Part shown: positions 35,487 through 44,974 of the stretch, piece after piece
Numbering within the stretch: position 1 is the first letter of the stretch
How the letters are laid out: the number at the start of each line of letters is the position of its first letter
NCBI RefSeq assembly: GCF_004114955.1
Contig: NZ_CP030053.1
Coordinates: forward strand, 2,356,001-2,420,000
DNA length: 64,000 nucleotides
Direction: 5' to 3'
Origin: Bradyrhizobium guangzhouense
GTDB lineage: Bacteria; Pseudomonadota; Alphaproteobacteria; Rhizobiales; Xanthobacteraceae
The notes under the pieces: model-generated
The model's database searches: none
What the model was told of the DNA's origin: nothing
The model's input: only the letters and a program-made list of their open reading frames with translations
Position numbers and translations under genes: made by a program

Positions 35487-37877
35487 TCAGCGCGCCGCCC
35501 TGGGCGCGCTCACGGTGACCACGGGATTGCTGGTGCCGACCAGGCGGCCGTTCATCTTGCTGCGCATCTCCTCGGCGATGACATGTGCATCGACGCCATC
35601 CTTGATCACGGTCGGGCGGATGAACAGGATCAGCTCGGTACGGGCTCGGGCGTTGGTCTGATGCGAGAAGGCATCGCCTACGCCGGGAATGGAATCCAGG
35701 ACGGGAATGCCTTGGCGCTGCTTGTTCTCGGTCTCGCTGATCAGGCCGGCGAGCAGCACCGTCTGCCCGCTGGCCACCGCAATCGAACTCTTGACACGAC
35801 GCTGCGAGATCGTCGGCGTCAGCGAATTGGCGCTGCCGGCGGCCACGCTGGAGATTTCCTGCTCGATGTCGAGCACGACATTGCCGTTGGCGTTGGCGCG
35901 CGGCAGCACGCGCAGGATGATGCCGGTGTTCTTGTAGTCGATGGTATTGACGACAGTGTTGTTGGCGGTCAGCACGGTCGCGGTGCCCGTGGAGAACGGC
36001 ACCTGGTCGCCGACCTGCAACGTCGCCGCCTGGTTGTCCAGCACCACCAATGACGGGTTCGACAGCACCTTGACGTCGGTGATGCCGTGCAACGCGTCGA
36101 GAATGACCCGCGGCGAGTTCTCGGAGCCGATCAGGAAGTTGAAGCCCGGCAGGACACGTCCGAGCAGCGCGCCGCCCGCGGCGTTGACGGCGTTTGACGC
36201 CGCTTGGACCGCACCGCTGCCGACGCTTGCGGCATTGCTGACACCGGAGATGGTGTTGGAGATCGAGCCCTTCTGGCTCGCCAGGAAGAACTGCACGCCG
36301 TAGTTCAACTGGTCGTTCAGCGTCACCTCGGCAATCGTCGCCTCGATCGCGATCTGGCGCTGCGGCCGGTCGATCTGGCGGATGGTCTGCTCGACGATGC
36401 GCTGCGCATCCTGATTGGCATAGACGAGAACGGCATTGTTGGTGACATCGGCGGTGATCCGGACATTCTGCAGGATGCTGGTGATGCCAGACTTCGAACC
36501 GCTTCCGCCCGGTGCACCGAGGCCGTTGTCCTGACCCTGCGCCGGTGTTGCCGACGCAGCCGGAGCGGGGCGGGTCCCGAGCGCGGATCCCGCAGGTCCG
36601 GTCACGGGCGTTGCCGCGCCGGCCGCGGCGGTCGGCATCGCGCTGAGTGCGGCGACCGGATTGCCGGACGAGGACGTCGAAAGGCCCGCGCCGGGCGCGA
36701 CCTGGCTCGAGGCGCTGTCGAGCGAGGTGTTGCTCGTCGAGCTCTGGTTGAACAGCATATCGTTCAACATCGACACGACCAACTTCGAGTTGCCGTAGCG
36801 CAGCGGATAGGACTTCAGGTTCACACCGTCGGTGTCGGAACGGTCGAGCCGCGCGATCCAGGTCTGGGCGCGCTTCAGATATTCCGGCTTCTGGCTGACG
36901 ACGAGGATCGCATTGAGCCGTGCGATCGCCTGCATCTTGATGACGTTCTGGCCCATCCCGCCTTCGCCGGAATCCATGATCTTCTCGATCTCGGAGATCA
37001 CGGGCTCGGGCGCGGAATTCTGCACGGGGAAGACGCCGACGGATTGTCCGCGCATCCAGTCGGCGTCGAACGACAGAATAGTGTCAACCGCCGTCGCGCG
37101 ATCGGTCCCGCTGCCCGATACGATCAGGGTGTTGCGCGAATTGTCGGCACGCATGGTCGAAGCCTTCACGCCGAAGGCGTCGAGCAGCTTGAAGATGTTT
37201 TGCGCCGAGGTGTAGCGCAGCGGCACGACAGTGATGCCCTGGCCGGCCTCGGTGCTCGCGGAGCGGTCGATGCCGCCGGGGCCGGCCTCCGGCGCCGGCA
37301 GCAGACGATAGCCGGTGCGGTCGCGCACCAGCGCGACGCCGGACATGCGCAGCGCGTTCTCCAGCACATAGACCGCGTCCGCCTTGGGGACCGGCCGCAC
37401 CGAGGCGAGCGTCACGGTCCCCTGCACGCGGGGATCGATGGTGTAGCCGACGTTGAGAACGTCACCAAGGATGACCTTTGCGACGGTCGCCACGGGTGCG
37501 TTCTCGAAATTGAGGTCGTAGCCGCTGCCGCCGCCATCGTCGCGCTCGACCAGCGCGCCGCCTTGCGGCGTTGCACCATCGCTCAGATAAATCGCGGGCT
37601 TCGACGATTTCGGCTGGGAGATGCCGCTGCTTCCGGTATCCGCAAGTTGGCGCGGCTGGAGATCGATGCCCCGGATCTTGTCGACGAGGTCCTGGGCGCG
37701 CGGATCCTTTGGATCGGCTTCGATCGACTGATCGGCGGTGACGATGCATCCCGTGAGCAGGACGGCCGTCGACAACAGCAAAATCATTCCAGTCAACGCT
37801 GCGCGGCGGCGCAAAAGCGGTTGGACCACTTCAAACAAGGTACGCCTGCCAACTCTGGAAGTGACTGGAAACAGCAT
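35487..37877 (-). CDS. gspD: Type II secretion secretin GspD
   Basis: 796 residues from ATG 37877, six bases after AAGGGGG. The N-terminus ends in a lipobox-like LLTGC near residue 43, suggesting an outer-membrane lipoprotein secretin. N0 (YDLNFENAPVATVAKVILGD), then N1-N3 ring domains, interrupted by an Ala/Gly/Pro/Ser-rich linker (about residues 405-470), precede the secretin core with VPFSTGTATVLT, GIILRVLPRANANGNVVLDI and SSIAVASGQTVLLAGLISET. It forms the outer-membrane channel. It is divergent from gspE, the two being separated by about 130 bp that must hold both promoters. Confidence 0.95.
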   Translation of the reverse strand: MLFPVTSRVGRRTLFEVVQPLLRRRAALTGMILLLSTAVLLTGCIVTADQSIEADPKDPRAQDLVDKIRGIDLQPRQLADTGSSGISQPKSSKPAIYLSDGATPQGGALVERDDGGGSGYDLNFENAPVATVAKVILGDVLNVGYTIDPRVQGTVTLASVRPVPKADAVYVLENALRMSGVALVRDRTGYRLLPAPEAGPGGIDRSASTEAGQGITVVPLRYTSAQNIFKLLDAFGVKASTMRADNSRNTLIVSGSGTDRATAVDTILSFDADWMRGQSVGVFPVQNSAPEPVISEIEKIMDSGEGGMGQNVIKMQAIARLNAILVVSQKPEYLKRAQTWIARLDRSDTDGVNLKSYPLRYGNSKLVVSMLNDMLFNQSSTSNTSLDSASSQVAPGAGLSTSSSGNPVAALSAMPTAAAGAATPVTGPAGSALGTRPAPAASATPAQGQDNGLGAPGGSGSKSGITSILQNVRITADVTNNAVLVYANQDAQRIVEQTIRQIDRPQRQIAIEATIAEVTLNDQLNYGVQFFLASQKGSISNTISGVSNAASVGSGAVQAASNAVNAAGGALLGRVLPGFNFLIGSENSPRVILDALHGITDVKVLSNPSLVVLDNQAATLQVGDQVPFSTGTATVLTANNTVVNTIDYKNTGIILRVLPRANANGNVVLDIEQEISSVAAGSANSLTPTISQRRVKSSIAVASGQTVLLAGLISETENKQRQGIPVLDSIPGVGDAFSHQTNARARTELILFIRPTVIKDGVDAHVIAEEMRSKMNGRLVGTSNPVVTVSAPRAAR

Positions 37878-38005
37878 CCGATCCCCCTTGGTTCGGACGC
37901 GCAATAATTTGCGCCACGATTATGTTTTTGCTAAGAAATAAGTCAAGGGCAAAGGACCTCCCGTGCCCGTTGAAGCTGTTGCATTCAAGTAACAAGGTCA
38001 ACGCT

Positions 38006-39700
38006 GTGAATGCGATGCGAGACCGTTCCGCCGACAGCTTCCGGCAGCATCTTCTTGAAAAATACTCAATGCCGCCGCGCGCCCATGTCCGTGTGGAAAA
38101 AACCGCCAATCCCGCGCTCGTACGTCCGTTGCGCGAGTTTTGGGAGGCCACCGATCTGTCGGCGGCCGAGTTCGCCGATGAGGTGTCGGATTATTTCGCC
38201 CTGCCGCGGCTGAGTCTTCCGCAACTACTGACGACGACGCCTCGCCTCGAAGGCTTTTCGCGTCGATTTCTCCGGGAATCGACCATTTTTCCATTCGGCG
38301 CGCCGGACGGCGGATTTCGTCTGGCGGTCGCCGATCCCTCCGATACGGCTGCCATTCGGGCTGCGGAAATCGTGTTCGGAACGGCGGTCGATGTCGTCGT
38401 GGCGTCATATGAGGACATTACCACGGTCCTCGATCAGCGAGCCGATGCCGACGATGCGAATGCAGACCAGGGCACCGGCCGCGCGGTGCAATCAGACGAC
38501 GACATCGAGAGCCTGCGCGATCTCGCCAGCGGCGCGCCGGTGGTTCGCGCCCTCAACGATCTGCTGGAGCGCGCGGTCGACCTGCGCGCCAGCGACATTC
38601 ACGTCGAGCCGTTCCGCGCCGGGCTGGTAGTGCGCATGCGCGTCGACGGTCTCCTGCGCGCGCTGTCGTCACCGCATGGCATCCCGCCACAGGCGCTGAT
38701 CTCGCGCATCAAGATTCTCGCCAGCCTCAACATCGCGGAACGGCGCCTGCCGCAGGACGGCGCAGCGCGCGTGCGCGTCGGACGCAGCGAGCTCGACGTC
38801 CGCGTCGCCACCATGCCGACGCAGCATGGTGAGAGCGCGGTCATCCGCCTGTTGCCGCGCGACCGCGGGCTCCTCGAGATGAGCAAGCTCGGGCTCGGCG
38901 CGCGCGACGAGAATGTGATGACCCGGCTGCTCGCCATGCCGCACGGCATGATCGTGATCACCGGACCGACCGGCAGCGGCAAGACCACGACGCTTGCCAC
39001 CATGCTGTCGATCCTCAACGAGCCGACGCGGAAGATCCTCACCATCGAGGACCCCGTCGAGTACGAGATTCCCGGCATCAATCAGTCCCAGGTCAAGCCG
39101 TCGATCGGCCTGACCTTCGCCTCGGCGATGCGCGCCTTCGTGCGCCAGGACCCCGACGTCATCATGGTCGGCGAGGTCCGCGACGCCGAGACGGCGCATA
39201 TCGCGATCCATGCCGCGCTCACCGGCCATCTCGTGCTGACGACGCTTCATACCGAGACCGCGGCGGCGGCCGTGCCGCGCCTGATCGATCTCGGCATCGA
39301 AGGGTTTCTGCTCAAATCGACGCTGCGCGCAGTCGTGGCGCAGCGGCTGGTGCGCATGCTGTGCGACCGTTGCAAGGTGCCGCACACGTTGACCGAGGCC
39401 GATCTCGCCAGGGATCCGCGCTTTGCCGTGATCGGCTTCAAGTGCGGCGAGGTGGTGCACGAGGCCGGCGGCTGCGAACGCTGCGGTGGCACCGGCTATC
39501 GCGGTCGTAACGGCGTATTCGAGCTTCTCGAAATGTCCGACGAGGTGCGTGCACTGATCGGGCCGCAGACCGACTCGCACTCCGTCGACGCCGCCGCGAT
39601 GCGGGGCGGCATGACGACGATGCTGGAGGATGCGGTGGCCAAATGCAGGGCCGGACTGACGACGGTGCCCGAAGTCTTCCGCGTCACGACGGTGCGCTAG
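38006..39700 (+). CDS. gspE: Type II secretion ATPase GspE
   Basis: 564 residues from GTG 38006 (AAGG eight bases before); ATG 38015 is an alternative. The N-terminal domain (to about 170) binds GspL. Walker A GPTGSGKTTT lies near residue 320, Asp/His boxes (TIEDPVEYEIPGINQSQVK) follow, and Walker B is VIMVGEVRDAETA. A four-Cys zinc motif (CDRC and CERC, about residues 452-493) is complete. The enzyme powers pseudopilus assembly at the inner membrane. It heads the gspE-F-G-H-I-J-K-L-M operon. Confidence 0.95.
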   Translation: MNAMRDRSADSFRQHLLEKYSMPPRAHVRVEKTANPALVRPLREFWEATDLSAAEFADEVSDYFALPRLSLPQLLTTTPRLEGFSRRFLRESTIFPFGAPDGGFRLAVADPSDTAAIRAAEIVFGTAVDVVVASYEDITTVLDQRADADDANADQGTGRAVQSDDDIESLRDLASGAPVVRALNDLLERAVDLRASDIHVEPFRAGLVVRMRVDGLLRALSSPHGIPPQALISRIKILASLNIAERRLPQDGAARVRVGRSELDVRVATMPTQHGESAVIRLLPRDRGLLEMSKLGLGARDENVMTRLLAMPHGMIVITGPTGSGKTTTLATMLSILNEPTRKILTIEDPVEYEIPGINQSQVKPSIGLTFASAMRAFVRQDPDVIMVGEVRDAETAHIAIHAALTGHLVLTTLHTETAAAAVPRLIDLGIEGFLLKSTLRAVVAQRLVRMLCDRCKVPHTLTEADLARDPRFAVIGFKCGEVVHEAGGCERCGGTGYRGRNGVFELLEMSDEVRALIGPQTDSHSVDAAAMRGGMTTMLEDAVAKCRAGLTTVPEVFRVTTVR

Positions 39701-39720
39701 ACCTGGGAGCGCTAGACATA

Positions 39721-40932
39721 ATGCCGAACTATCGCTACCGCGCTCTCAATGCCGACGGCGAACTGGTCTCCGGAGCCATAGCCGCGCCGGCGCCGGGCGA
39801 CGTGGCGTCGCGGATCGAGCGGCTCGGCCTGGTGCTGGTCGACAACGTCACCCCGGAGGAGGGCGGTGCGGCCGGCAGCGTGCTCAGGCTGTTCAACAGG
39901 CCGAAGCCGGAAGACGTCACCATTCTCACGCGCGACCTCGCGCTGCTGCTGCGCGCCGGCGCCCGCATCAATGACGCACTGGAGCTGCTTGCGGCCGATC
40001 CGGATTTCGGTCGGCTGCTGCCCGTTGTCGCCGACATCCGCGCGCGCGTCGTCTCAGGCGAGAGCTTTGCCGAAGCGTTGGCACGGCATGAGGGACTGTT
40101 TCCGCCGATGTATATTGCGCTGGTGCGGGTCGGCGAGGCGTCGGGGTCGCTGGACCAGGTGCTGGAGGTGTTGTCGGGCGAACGGGCGCGCGCCGAGGCG
40201 CTGAGGCGGCGCCTCACCGATGCGATCCGCTATCCGCTCTTCGTGCTCGGCGCGGCCGGCTGCGTGCTGCTGTTCTTCCTGACGTTCGTGTTGCCGCAGT
40301 TTGCCGGCGTCCTGCAGGATTTCGGCGCCAAGGTCGATCCTGTGGTCGGCGTGTTCCTGAACATATCGACTTTTCTGCGCAGCAATTCGGAGCTGGTGCT
40401 GGCCGGCCTTGCTGCGACGATCGCAACGCTGTGGCTCGTGCTGCGGCAGGAGCGTGTCCGTCGCGGTTTGACCAACGCTCTCGTGCGGCTGCCGGCCATC
40501 CGCAACGTGATGGGCGCGTATCGTACGGCGCTGTTCTGCCGCAATCTCGGCTTGTTGCTGGGGAGCGGCGTCAATCCCACCACCACGCTGCGCATCCTTA
40601 TTGACATGATGGCGACAACGGGGGCATCCACGGTCTGGAGCGATGCCGCCGACCGTGTCCGCCACGGCTCAAAACTCTCCGATGCGCTGGCGGAAACGGA
40701 CGCGTTGCCGCCCATGGCTGTCCGCATGCTGAGATTGGGCGACGAGACCGGGCAGTTGCCGATGCTGTCAGGCCGGGTCGCCGAGTTTTACGAGTCGAAG
40801 CTGCAACGCACGCTCGATCGCGCGGTCGGCATTGCCGGGCCTGCGGCGATCATTGCGATCTCGCTCGTCGTCGGCGGTCTGATCACATCGGTGATGACCG
40901 CGCTGATGTCGGTGAGCCAGCTTGTCGGTTAG
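39721..40932 (+). CDS. gspF: Type II secretion inner-membrane platform protein GspF
   Basis: 403 residues starting MPNYRYRALNADGELVSG, which matches GspF. LTRDLALLLRAGARINDALE and ALVRVGEASGSLDQVLEVL are the first GspF domain, a duplicate occurs at FCRNLGLLLGSGVNPTTTLR and RMLRLGDETGQLPMLSG, and three membrane helices (for example FVLGAAGCVLLFFLTFVLPQ) anchor it. It converts ATPase motion into pseudopilin extraction. The gap to gspE is 20 bp. Confidence 0.95.
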   Translation: MPNYRYRALNADGELVSGAIAAPAPGDVASRIERLGLVLVDNVTPEEGGAAGSVLRLFNRPKPEDVTILTRDLALLLRAGARINDALELLAADPDFGRLLPVVADIRARVVSGESFAEALARHEGLFPPMYIALVRVGEASGSLDQVLEVLSGERARAEALRRRLTDAIRYPLFVLGAAGCVLLFFLTFVLPQFAGVLQDFGAKVDPVVGVFLNISTFLRSNSELVLAGLAATIATLWLVLRQERVRRGLTNALVRLPAIRNVMGAYRTALFCRNLGLLLGSGVNPTTTLRILIDMMATTGASTVWSDAADRVRHGSKLSDALAETDALPPMAVRMLRLGDETGQLPMLSGRVAEFYESKLQRTLDRAVGIAGPAAIIAISLVVGGLITSVMTALMSVSQLVG

Positions 40933-40956
40933 ATCGAGGGAATGGGAGGGCTTGAA

Positions 40957-41412
40957 GTGACCAGACATCCACCGTCGAGGCGTCGTCAGCGGCGCGGGGC
41001 CGGCGGCGAGGCCGGCTTCACCCTGGTCGAGATGCTCGTCGTCATCACCATCATCGGCATGATCATGGCGCTGGTCGGCCCGCGGGTGTTGAACTATCTC
41101 AGCGAGTCCAAGGCCAAGGCGGCGAAGATCCAAATCGAAAGCTTCTCCAGTGCGCTCGATCTCTACTACCTCGATCTCGGCCGCTATCCGACCTCGAATG
41201 AAGGCCTCGCCGGCCTGACGCGAAGCAACAACCAGGCCGGCTGGAACGGGCCGTACCTGCGCGGTGGCGTCGTGCCCAACGATCCCTGGGGCCACGGCTA
41301 TGTCTATCGGTCACCGGGCGCGAGCGCTCCCTACGAGATCATCTCGCTCGGATCAGACGGGCAGGAAGGCGGCAGTGGAACAGCAGCCGACATCGTCAGC
41401 GGCGGACGCTGA
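40957..41412 (+). CDS. gspG: Major pseudopilin GspG
   Basis: 151 residues from GTG 40957 with GGGAGGG seven bases upstream; an ATG at 40942 overlaps that ribosome site and is less likely. The type III leader ends AGGEAG before the cleavage site G-FTLVEMLVVITIIGMIMA with Glu5. The C-terminal domain has the GspG signature WNGPYLRGGVVPNDPWGHGY and the calcium-binding loop region ISLGSDGQEGGSGTAADI. It is the main subunit of the pseudopilus and overlaps gspH. Confidence 0.93.
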   Translation: MTRHPPSRRRQRRGAGGEAGFTLVEMLVVITIIGMIMALVGPRVLNYLSESKAKAAKIQIESFSSALDLYYLDLGRYPTSNEGLAGLTRSNNQAGWNGPYLRGGVVPNDPWGHGYVYRSPGASAPYEIISLGSDGQEGGSGTAADIVSGGR

Positions 41413-41902
41413 ACCTGATCGTGAGGTGCAAGCCTTCGATCGGCAAGAAGGCTTCGATCAGCAAGGTTTCGCGCTGATCGAGATCCTCTGCGTGCTCGCG
41501 ATCATCGGCCTGCTCGCAGCAATCATCCTGCCGGCGATCCCGCGCTCGACGACCCGAGCCAAGCTCGAGAGCTACGCGGTCGAGACCGCGGCGTTACTGA
41601 AATCCGATCGCAACGCTGCGCTGCGCCGCCAGGTCAGGGTCGCAACCCAGGTGGATGCGGAGGGGCGCGCGATCCGCTCCGGCGTCACCGGGCAGACCAT
41701 CCGCCTGCCGCGCGACGTCGTCGTGCAGGCGACGCTTGCCGCGCGCTGCGCCGATCACGCGACGGGACGGTCGATCGACTTCTTTCCGTCGGGCATGTCG
41801 TGCGGCGGGACGATCGCGCTGGCGCGGCCGGGCATGGGCTACGAGGTGCGGGTCAACTGGCTGACCGGAGGCGTCGAGATTGTCCCGCAGAAGCTGCTCT
41901 AA
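41375..41902 (+). CDS. gspH: Minor pseudopilin GspH
   Basis: 175 residues from GTG 41375, preceded by AGGAAGG and lying inside the end of gspG (38-bp overlap). The leader is long and acidic (EPDREVQAFDRQEGFDQQ). Cleavage is expected before FALIEILCVLAIIGLLAAII, which keeps Glu5. The C-terminal part has a beta-rich GspH domain with two Cys (about residues 133 and 152) that could form a disulphide. It caps the pseudopilus beneath the I-J-K tip. Confidence 0.88.
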   Translation: MEQQPTSSAADAEPDREVQAFDRQEGFDQQGFALIEILCVLAIIGLLAAIILPAIPRSTTRAKLESYAVETAALLKSDRNAALRRQVRVATQVDAEGRAIRSGVTGQTIRLPRDVVVQATLAARCADHATGRSIDFFPSGMSCGGTIALARPGMGYEVRVNWLTGGVEIVPQKLL

Positions 41903-42278
41903 CGGCGCCGCCGGCTTCACCTTGATCGAGACGCTGGTTGCGCTCGCGATCATCGCCATCGTGCTTGGGACCATCGGCTCGGTAGTCTCAGTCACGGTCA
42001 GGGGCACGCGCTCGATCGACCAGCGTCTGGCGCTATCGGGAACGGCGGAGACCTTGCTTGCAGACTTGCCCGCGCGCGGACTGCTGAAGCCCGGCCGGCA
42101 GAACGGCCAGCTGGCCGGCAGCCGCTGGCGGGTCGATATCGCGCCGATGAACGTCGCCGGCGGCAATCCCGCCACCGACCGCTTCGTGCCGCTTGCGGTC
42201 AATCTGCGCCTCCAGGGCAGAGACGGCGGCGCGATCCAGGTGACGACGGTGAAGCTGGTGCCAAGGTCTACGCAATGA
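41880..42278 (+). CDS. gspI: Minor pseudopilin GspI
   Basis: 132 residues, TTG start at 41880 within the end of gspH. A short basic leader, RRSCSNGAAG, is followed by FTLIETLVALAIIAIVLGTI with Glu5 and then the compact GspI domain (SIDQRLALSGTAETLLADLP, GSRWRVDIAPMNVAGGNPAT). Normal GspI length. With GspJ and GspK it forms the pseudopilus tip. It overlaps gspJ by ATGA. Confidence 0.9.
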   Translation: MSRRSCSNGAAGFTLIETLVALAIIAIVLGTIGSVVSVTVRGTRSIDQRLALSGTAETLLADLPARGLLKPGRQNGQLAGSRWRVDIAPMNVAGGNPATDRFVPLAVNLRLQGRDGGAIQVTTVKLVPRSTQ

Positions 42279-43024
42279 CCGACGCAATGACCAGCGCAAT
42301 GATCCACGCCATGAAGCGCATGACGCGACGGTCGCGCCGCGCGCTCGGATCCGAAGCGGGTTTCACGCTGCTCGAAGTCCTGCTGGCGACGCTGCTGATG
42401 ACCGTGATCCTGGCCGCGCTCGCGACCGTCACGGCGCAGTGGATGCCGAACTGGAATCGCGGCATCGCGCGGGTGCAGCGCGCAGAGCGTCTCGCCACCG
42501 GGCTCGACCGCATCGTTGCCGATCTCTCGGTCGCCGAGCAGATGACCATTAACGGCGACGCCAAGGTGCCGCTGTTCGATGGCGCCGAATTGTCGGTGAC
42601 CTTCCTGCGCACCGCGCTCGGCCCGAGCGCGCGCCCGGGCCTGGAATTCATTCGCTTCATCGAGAAGGCCGACGCGCAGGGGCTGGCGCTGGTCCGCGAG
42701 CGCGCGCCGTTCCAGCCGATGCCGAGCGACGGCCAGATCCGCTTCATCGACCAGGTGGTGCTGATCCGCGCGCCATTCCGTGTGAACTTCTCCTATGCCG
42801 GTCCCGATCGGACCTGGCAGCCGACCTGGCGCGGCCAGTCGCAACTGCCTGAACGCATCCGCATCACGGTGCGCGATGGCGCCTCCGGCCAGGTGCTGGC
42901 CGTGTCGGCGGCGACGGTGCTGCACATCAATGCGCCCGCCGAATGCGCGCGCGCCAAGAACCCGACGACCTGCGTGACGGGCCCCAGGCCGCAGCAGGCG
43001 CAGAAACAGGAGCCGCAGCTGTGA
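42275..43024 (+). CDS. gspJ: Minor pseudopilin GspJ
   Basis: 249 residues. The leader MTDAMTSAMIHAMKRM and a basic patch precede G-FTLLEVLLATLLMTVILAAL with Glu5. The C-terminal domain (GLDRIVADLSVAEQMTING, LEFIRFIEKADAQGLALVRE) is GspJ-like. Several Met codons near the start (42275, 42287, 42299, 42311, 42320) make the exact start uncertain; the first overlaps the gspI stop in the usual way for this operon. It is part of the tip complex. Confidence 0.9.
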   Translation: MTDAMTSAMIHAMKRMTRRSRRALGSEAGFTLLEVLLATLLMTVILAALATVTAQWMPNWNRGIARVQRAERLATGLDRIVADLSVAEQMTINGDAKVPLFDGAELSVTFLRTALGPSARPGLEFIRFIEKADAQGLALVRERAPFQPMPSDGQIRFIDQVVLIRAPFRVNFSYAGPDRTWQPTWRGQSQLPERIRITVRDGASGQVLAVSAATVLHINAPAECARAKNPTTCVTGPRPQQAQKQEPQL

Positions 43025-43938
43025 GCGGCAGGGCTCAGAATCGGGCTGCAATTGGCGACGACCGTGGCTTCATCGTCATCGTGGTGCTCTGGATGCTGGC
43101 GGCGCTCGCCACGCTCGCGCTGATCTACCTGACCTATGTCACCAACACGGCGGTGACGGTTGCCGTGAACACCGACCGGTTGCAGGCCGATGCACTAATG
43201 AACGCGGGCCTCGAGCTCACGGCCTATCGGCTCACCGCGCAGAGCGAGGCGGCGCGCCCGACCAGCGGCACCTTCAACGCCCGCGTCGGGGCAGGCCGGA
43301 TAGCCGTGACATTCCGCTCGGAGGCTGCGCGCATCGATCTCAACGCCGCGCCGAAGGCGATGCTCATTGGCCTGATGACGACCGGGCTCGGCGTATCGGC
43401 GGCCGACGCGCCCGACTATGCCGACCGGATTCTGGCGTGGCGGTCCTCGACGGAGCCCGGCCAGGACAATCCGGAGGACTCCTACTATCGCACGCTCGGC
43501 GCGTCCTATCTGCCCCGCCATGCACCCTTTCAGAACGCTGACGAGCTGTGGCTGGTGCGTGGCATTCCCCCCAACGTGATCGAGCGCATGCTGCCCTTCG
43601 TCACGGTGTTCAGCAACATGCGCACCGTGAACGTGCTGGATGCCGCGCCGCAGGTGGTGGCGGCACTGCCCGGCATGACGCCGGAGACTTTGCAACGGCT
43701 GCTGCGCGACCGCGCCGATCCCGGCGTCGACCCGCAATCCCTGGTCGGGCTCGCCGGCAGCGCCAGCGCGACGATCGAGGGCGCGAAGACCTACCGTGTG
43801 ACGGTCGCGGCCGAAGCGCCGTCGCACCGGCAGAGCTCGGCCGAGATCGTCATCCTGCTTCTCGAAAGCGGCGATGAGCCCTATCGTGTATTGTCGTGGC
43901 ACAACGCCTTTGACGGCTCCGCCGGAAAGCCTCTGTGA
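43021..43938 (+). CDS. gspK: Minor pseudopilin GspK
   Basis: 305 residues from GTG 43021, overlapping the gspJ stop as GTGA. The leader ends DDRG before FIVIVVLWMLAALATLALIY. Position 5 of the mature protein is Val, not Glu, as is usual for GspK at the very tip of the pseudopilus. The large globular part (RIDLNAAPKAMLIGLMTTGL, GQDNPEDSYYRTLG, VRGIPPNVIERMLPFVTVFS) has the helical saposin-like insert of the family. Confidence 0.92.
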   Translation: MSGRAQNRAAIGDDRGFIVIVVLWMLAALATLALIYLTYVTNTAVTVAVNTDRLQADALMNAGLELTAYRLTAQSEAARPTSGTFNARVGAGRIAVTFRSEAARIDLNAAPKAMLIGLMTTGLGVSAADAPDYADRILAWRSSTEPGQDNPEDSYYRTLGASYLPRHAPFQNADELWLVRGIPPNVIERMLPFVTVFSNMRTVNVLDAAPQVVAALPGMTPETLQRLLRDRADPGVDPQSLVGLAGSASATIEGAKTYRVTVAAEAPSHRQSSAEIVILLLESGDEPYRVLSWHNAFDGSAGKPL

Positions 43939-43939
43939 G

Positions 43940-44974
43940 ATGAGCTCGCTCAGTTCCATCAGCACCGTTTTCGATACCTGGACCGGCACGGTGGCGGGTG
44001 CCGCGGTCTCTGGACTGGAGCGGATGGTGTCGCCGCGCCTGGTAAGGCTGGTCGAGGGCGACAGCGGCGCGTTCGCCCTGGAGGCCTCCAAGCCGGACAA
44101 TGCGCCCAGGGAGGTCGCGTTCGAGGACGGCAAGTTCACCGGCGCCAATCTCGCGCCGATCGTCCGCGGCAGCCGCATCGAGATCGTGCTGCGGCCGGCT
44201 CGCTTCCTGTTCCGCCCGCTGGAGCTGCCGGCGCGCGCGGCCGATTTCCTCGACGGTATCGTGCGGGCGCAGATCGACCGGCTGACGCCGTGGAGCGCTG
44301 CGGAGGCGGTATTCGGCTGCAGCGCGCCGGTGACGCAAGGCAGCGAGGGCATTACCACGATGATTGCGGCCGCACCGCGTCGGCTGGCGATGGGCTATGT
44401 CGAAGCGCTGTCCGGCTTCCATCCATCCGCGATCGCGGTTCTGACGGAGGCTGACGGCGGGCGGATCAGGGTGTTCGAGCAGAAATCGCGCGGTGCGATC
44501 GATCCCGTGCGGCTCAGCCGGACGCTGCAAGTGGTGCTGGCCGTCGCCGCGGTCACGGCTGTGCTCGGCTCGATCGTCGCGGGTTACATGGCGGATAGTC
44601 TGAGTGCTCAGGAGAGTGAGCTCGAGCAGCAGATCACCCAGCGCCGTGCCGCGATCCGTGGCGCCGACGGCGGCGAGCGCTCGCCGCTGGCACTGCTGGA
44701 GCGGCGCAAATACGAGACGCCGGCAAGCGTGATCGTGCTGGAATCGCTGAGCCGGTTGCTGCCTGACCACACCTACGTCACCGAGATGCATCTGGCCGGC
44801 AACAAGCTCCAGATCGCCGGCATCACGCGCGATGCACCCTCGCTGATCCCGCTGATCGAGCAGTCCCAGCATTTCACCCGCGCGACCTTCTACGCCCCGA
44901 CGACGCGCAGCCCCTCCGATCCCGGCGAGCGCTTCCACATCGAAGCGCAGGTCGAGCCGAGGAACGCGCCATGA
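43940..44974 (+). CDS. gspL: Type II secretion inner-membrane protein GspL
   Basis: 344 residues from ATG 43940, one base after the gspK stop codon. The cytoplasmic half (EIVLRPARFLFRPLELPARA, then IDRLTPWSAAEAVFG) is the actin-like domain that docks GspE. A single membrane segment (QVVLAVAAVTAVLGSIVAGY, near residue 200-220) leads to a periplasmic ferredoxin-like domain resembling PilN. It overlaps gspM by ATGA. Confidence 0.9.
   Translation: MSSLSSISTVFDTWTGTVAGAAVSGLERMVSPRLVRLVEGDSGAFALEASKPDNAPREVAFEDGKFTGANLAPIVRGSRIEIVLRPARFLFRPLELPARAADFLDGIVRAQIDRLTPWSAAEAVFGCSAPVTQGSEGITTMIAAAPRRLAMGYVEALSGFHPSAIAVLTEADGGRIRVFEQKSRGAIDPVRLSRTLQVVLAVAAVTAVLGSIVAGYMADSLSAQESELEQQITQRRAAIRGADGGERSPLALLERRKYETPASVIVLESLSRLLPDHTYVTEMHLAGNKLQIAGITRDAPSLIPLIEQSQHFTRATFYAPTTRSPSDPGERFHIEAQVEPRNAP

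Noticed and set aside
36204..37907. A 567-codon plus-strand frame
   Set aside because: It is antisense to gspD, whose motifs and domain order are unambiguous.
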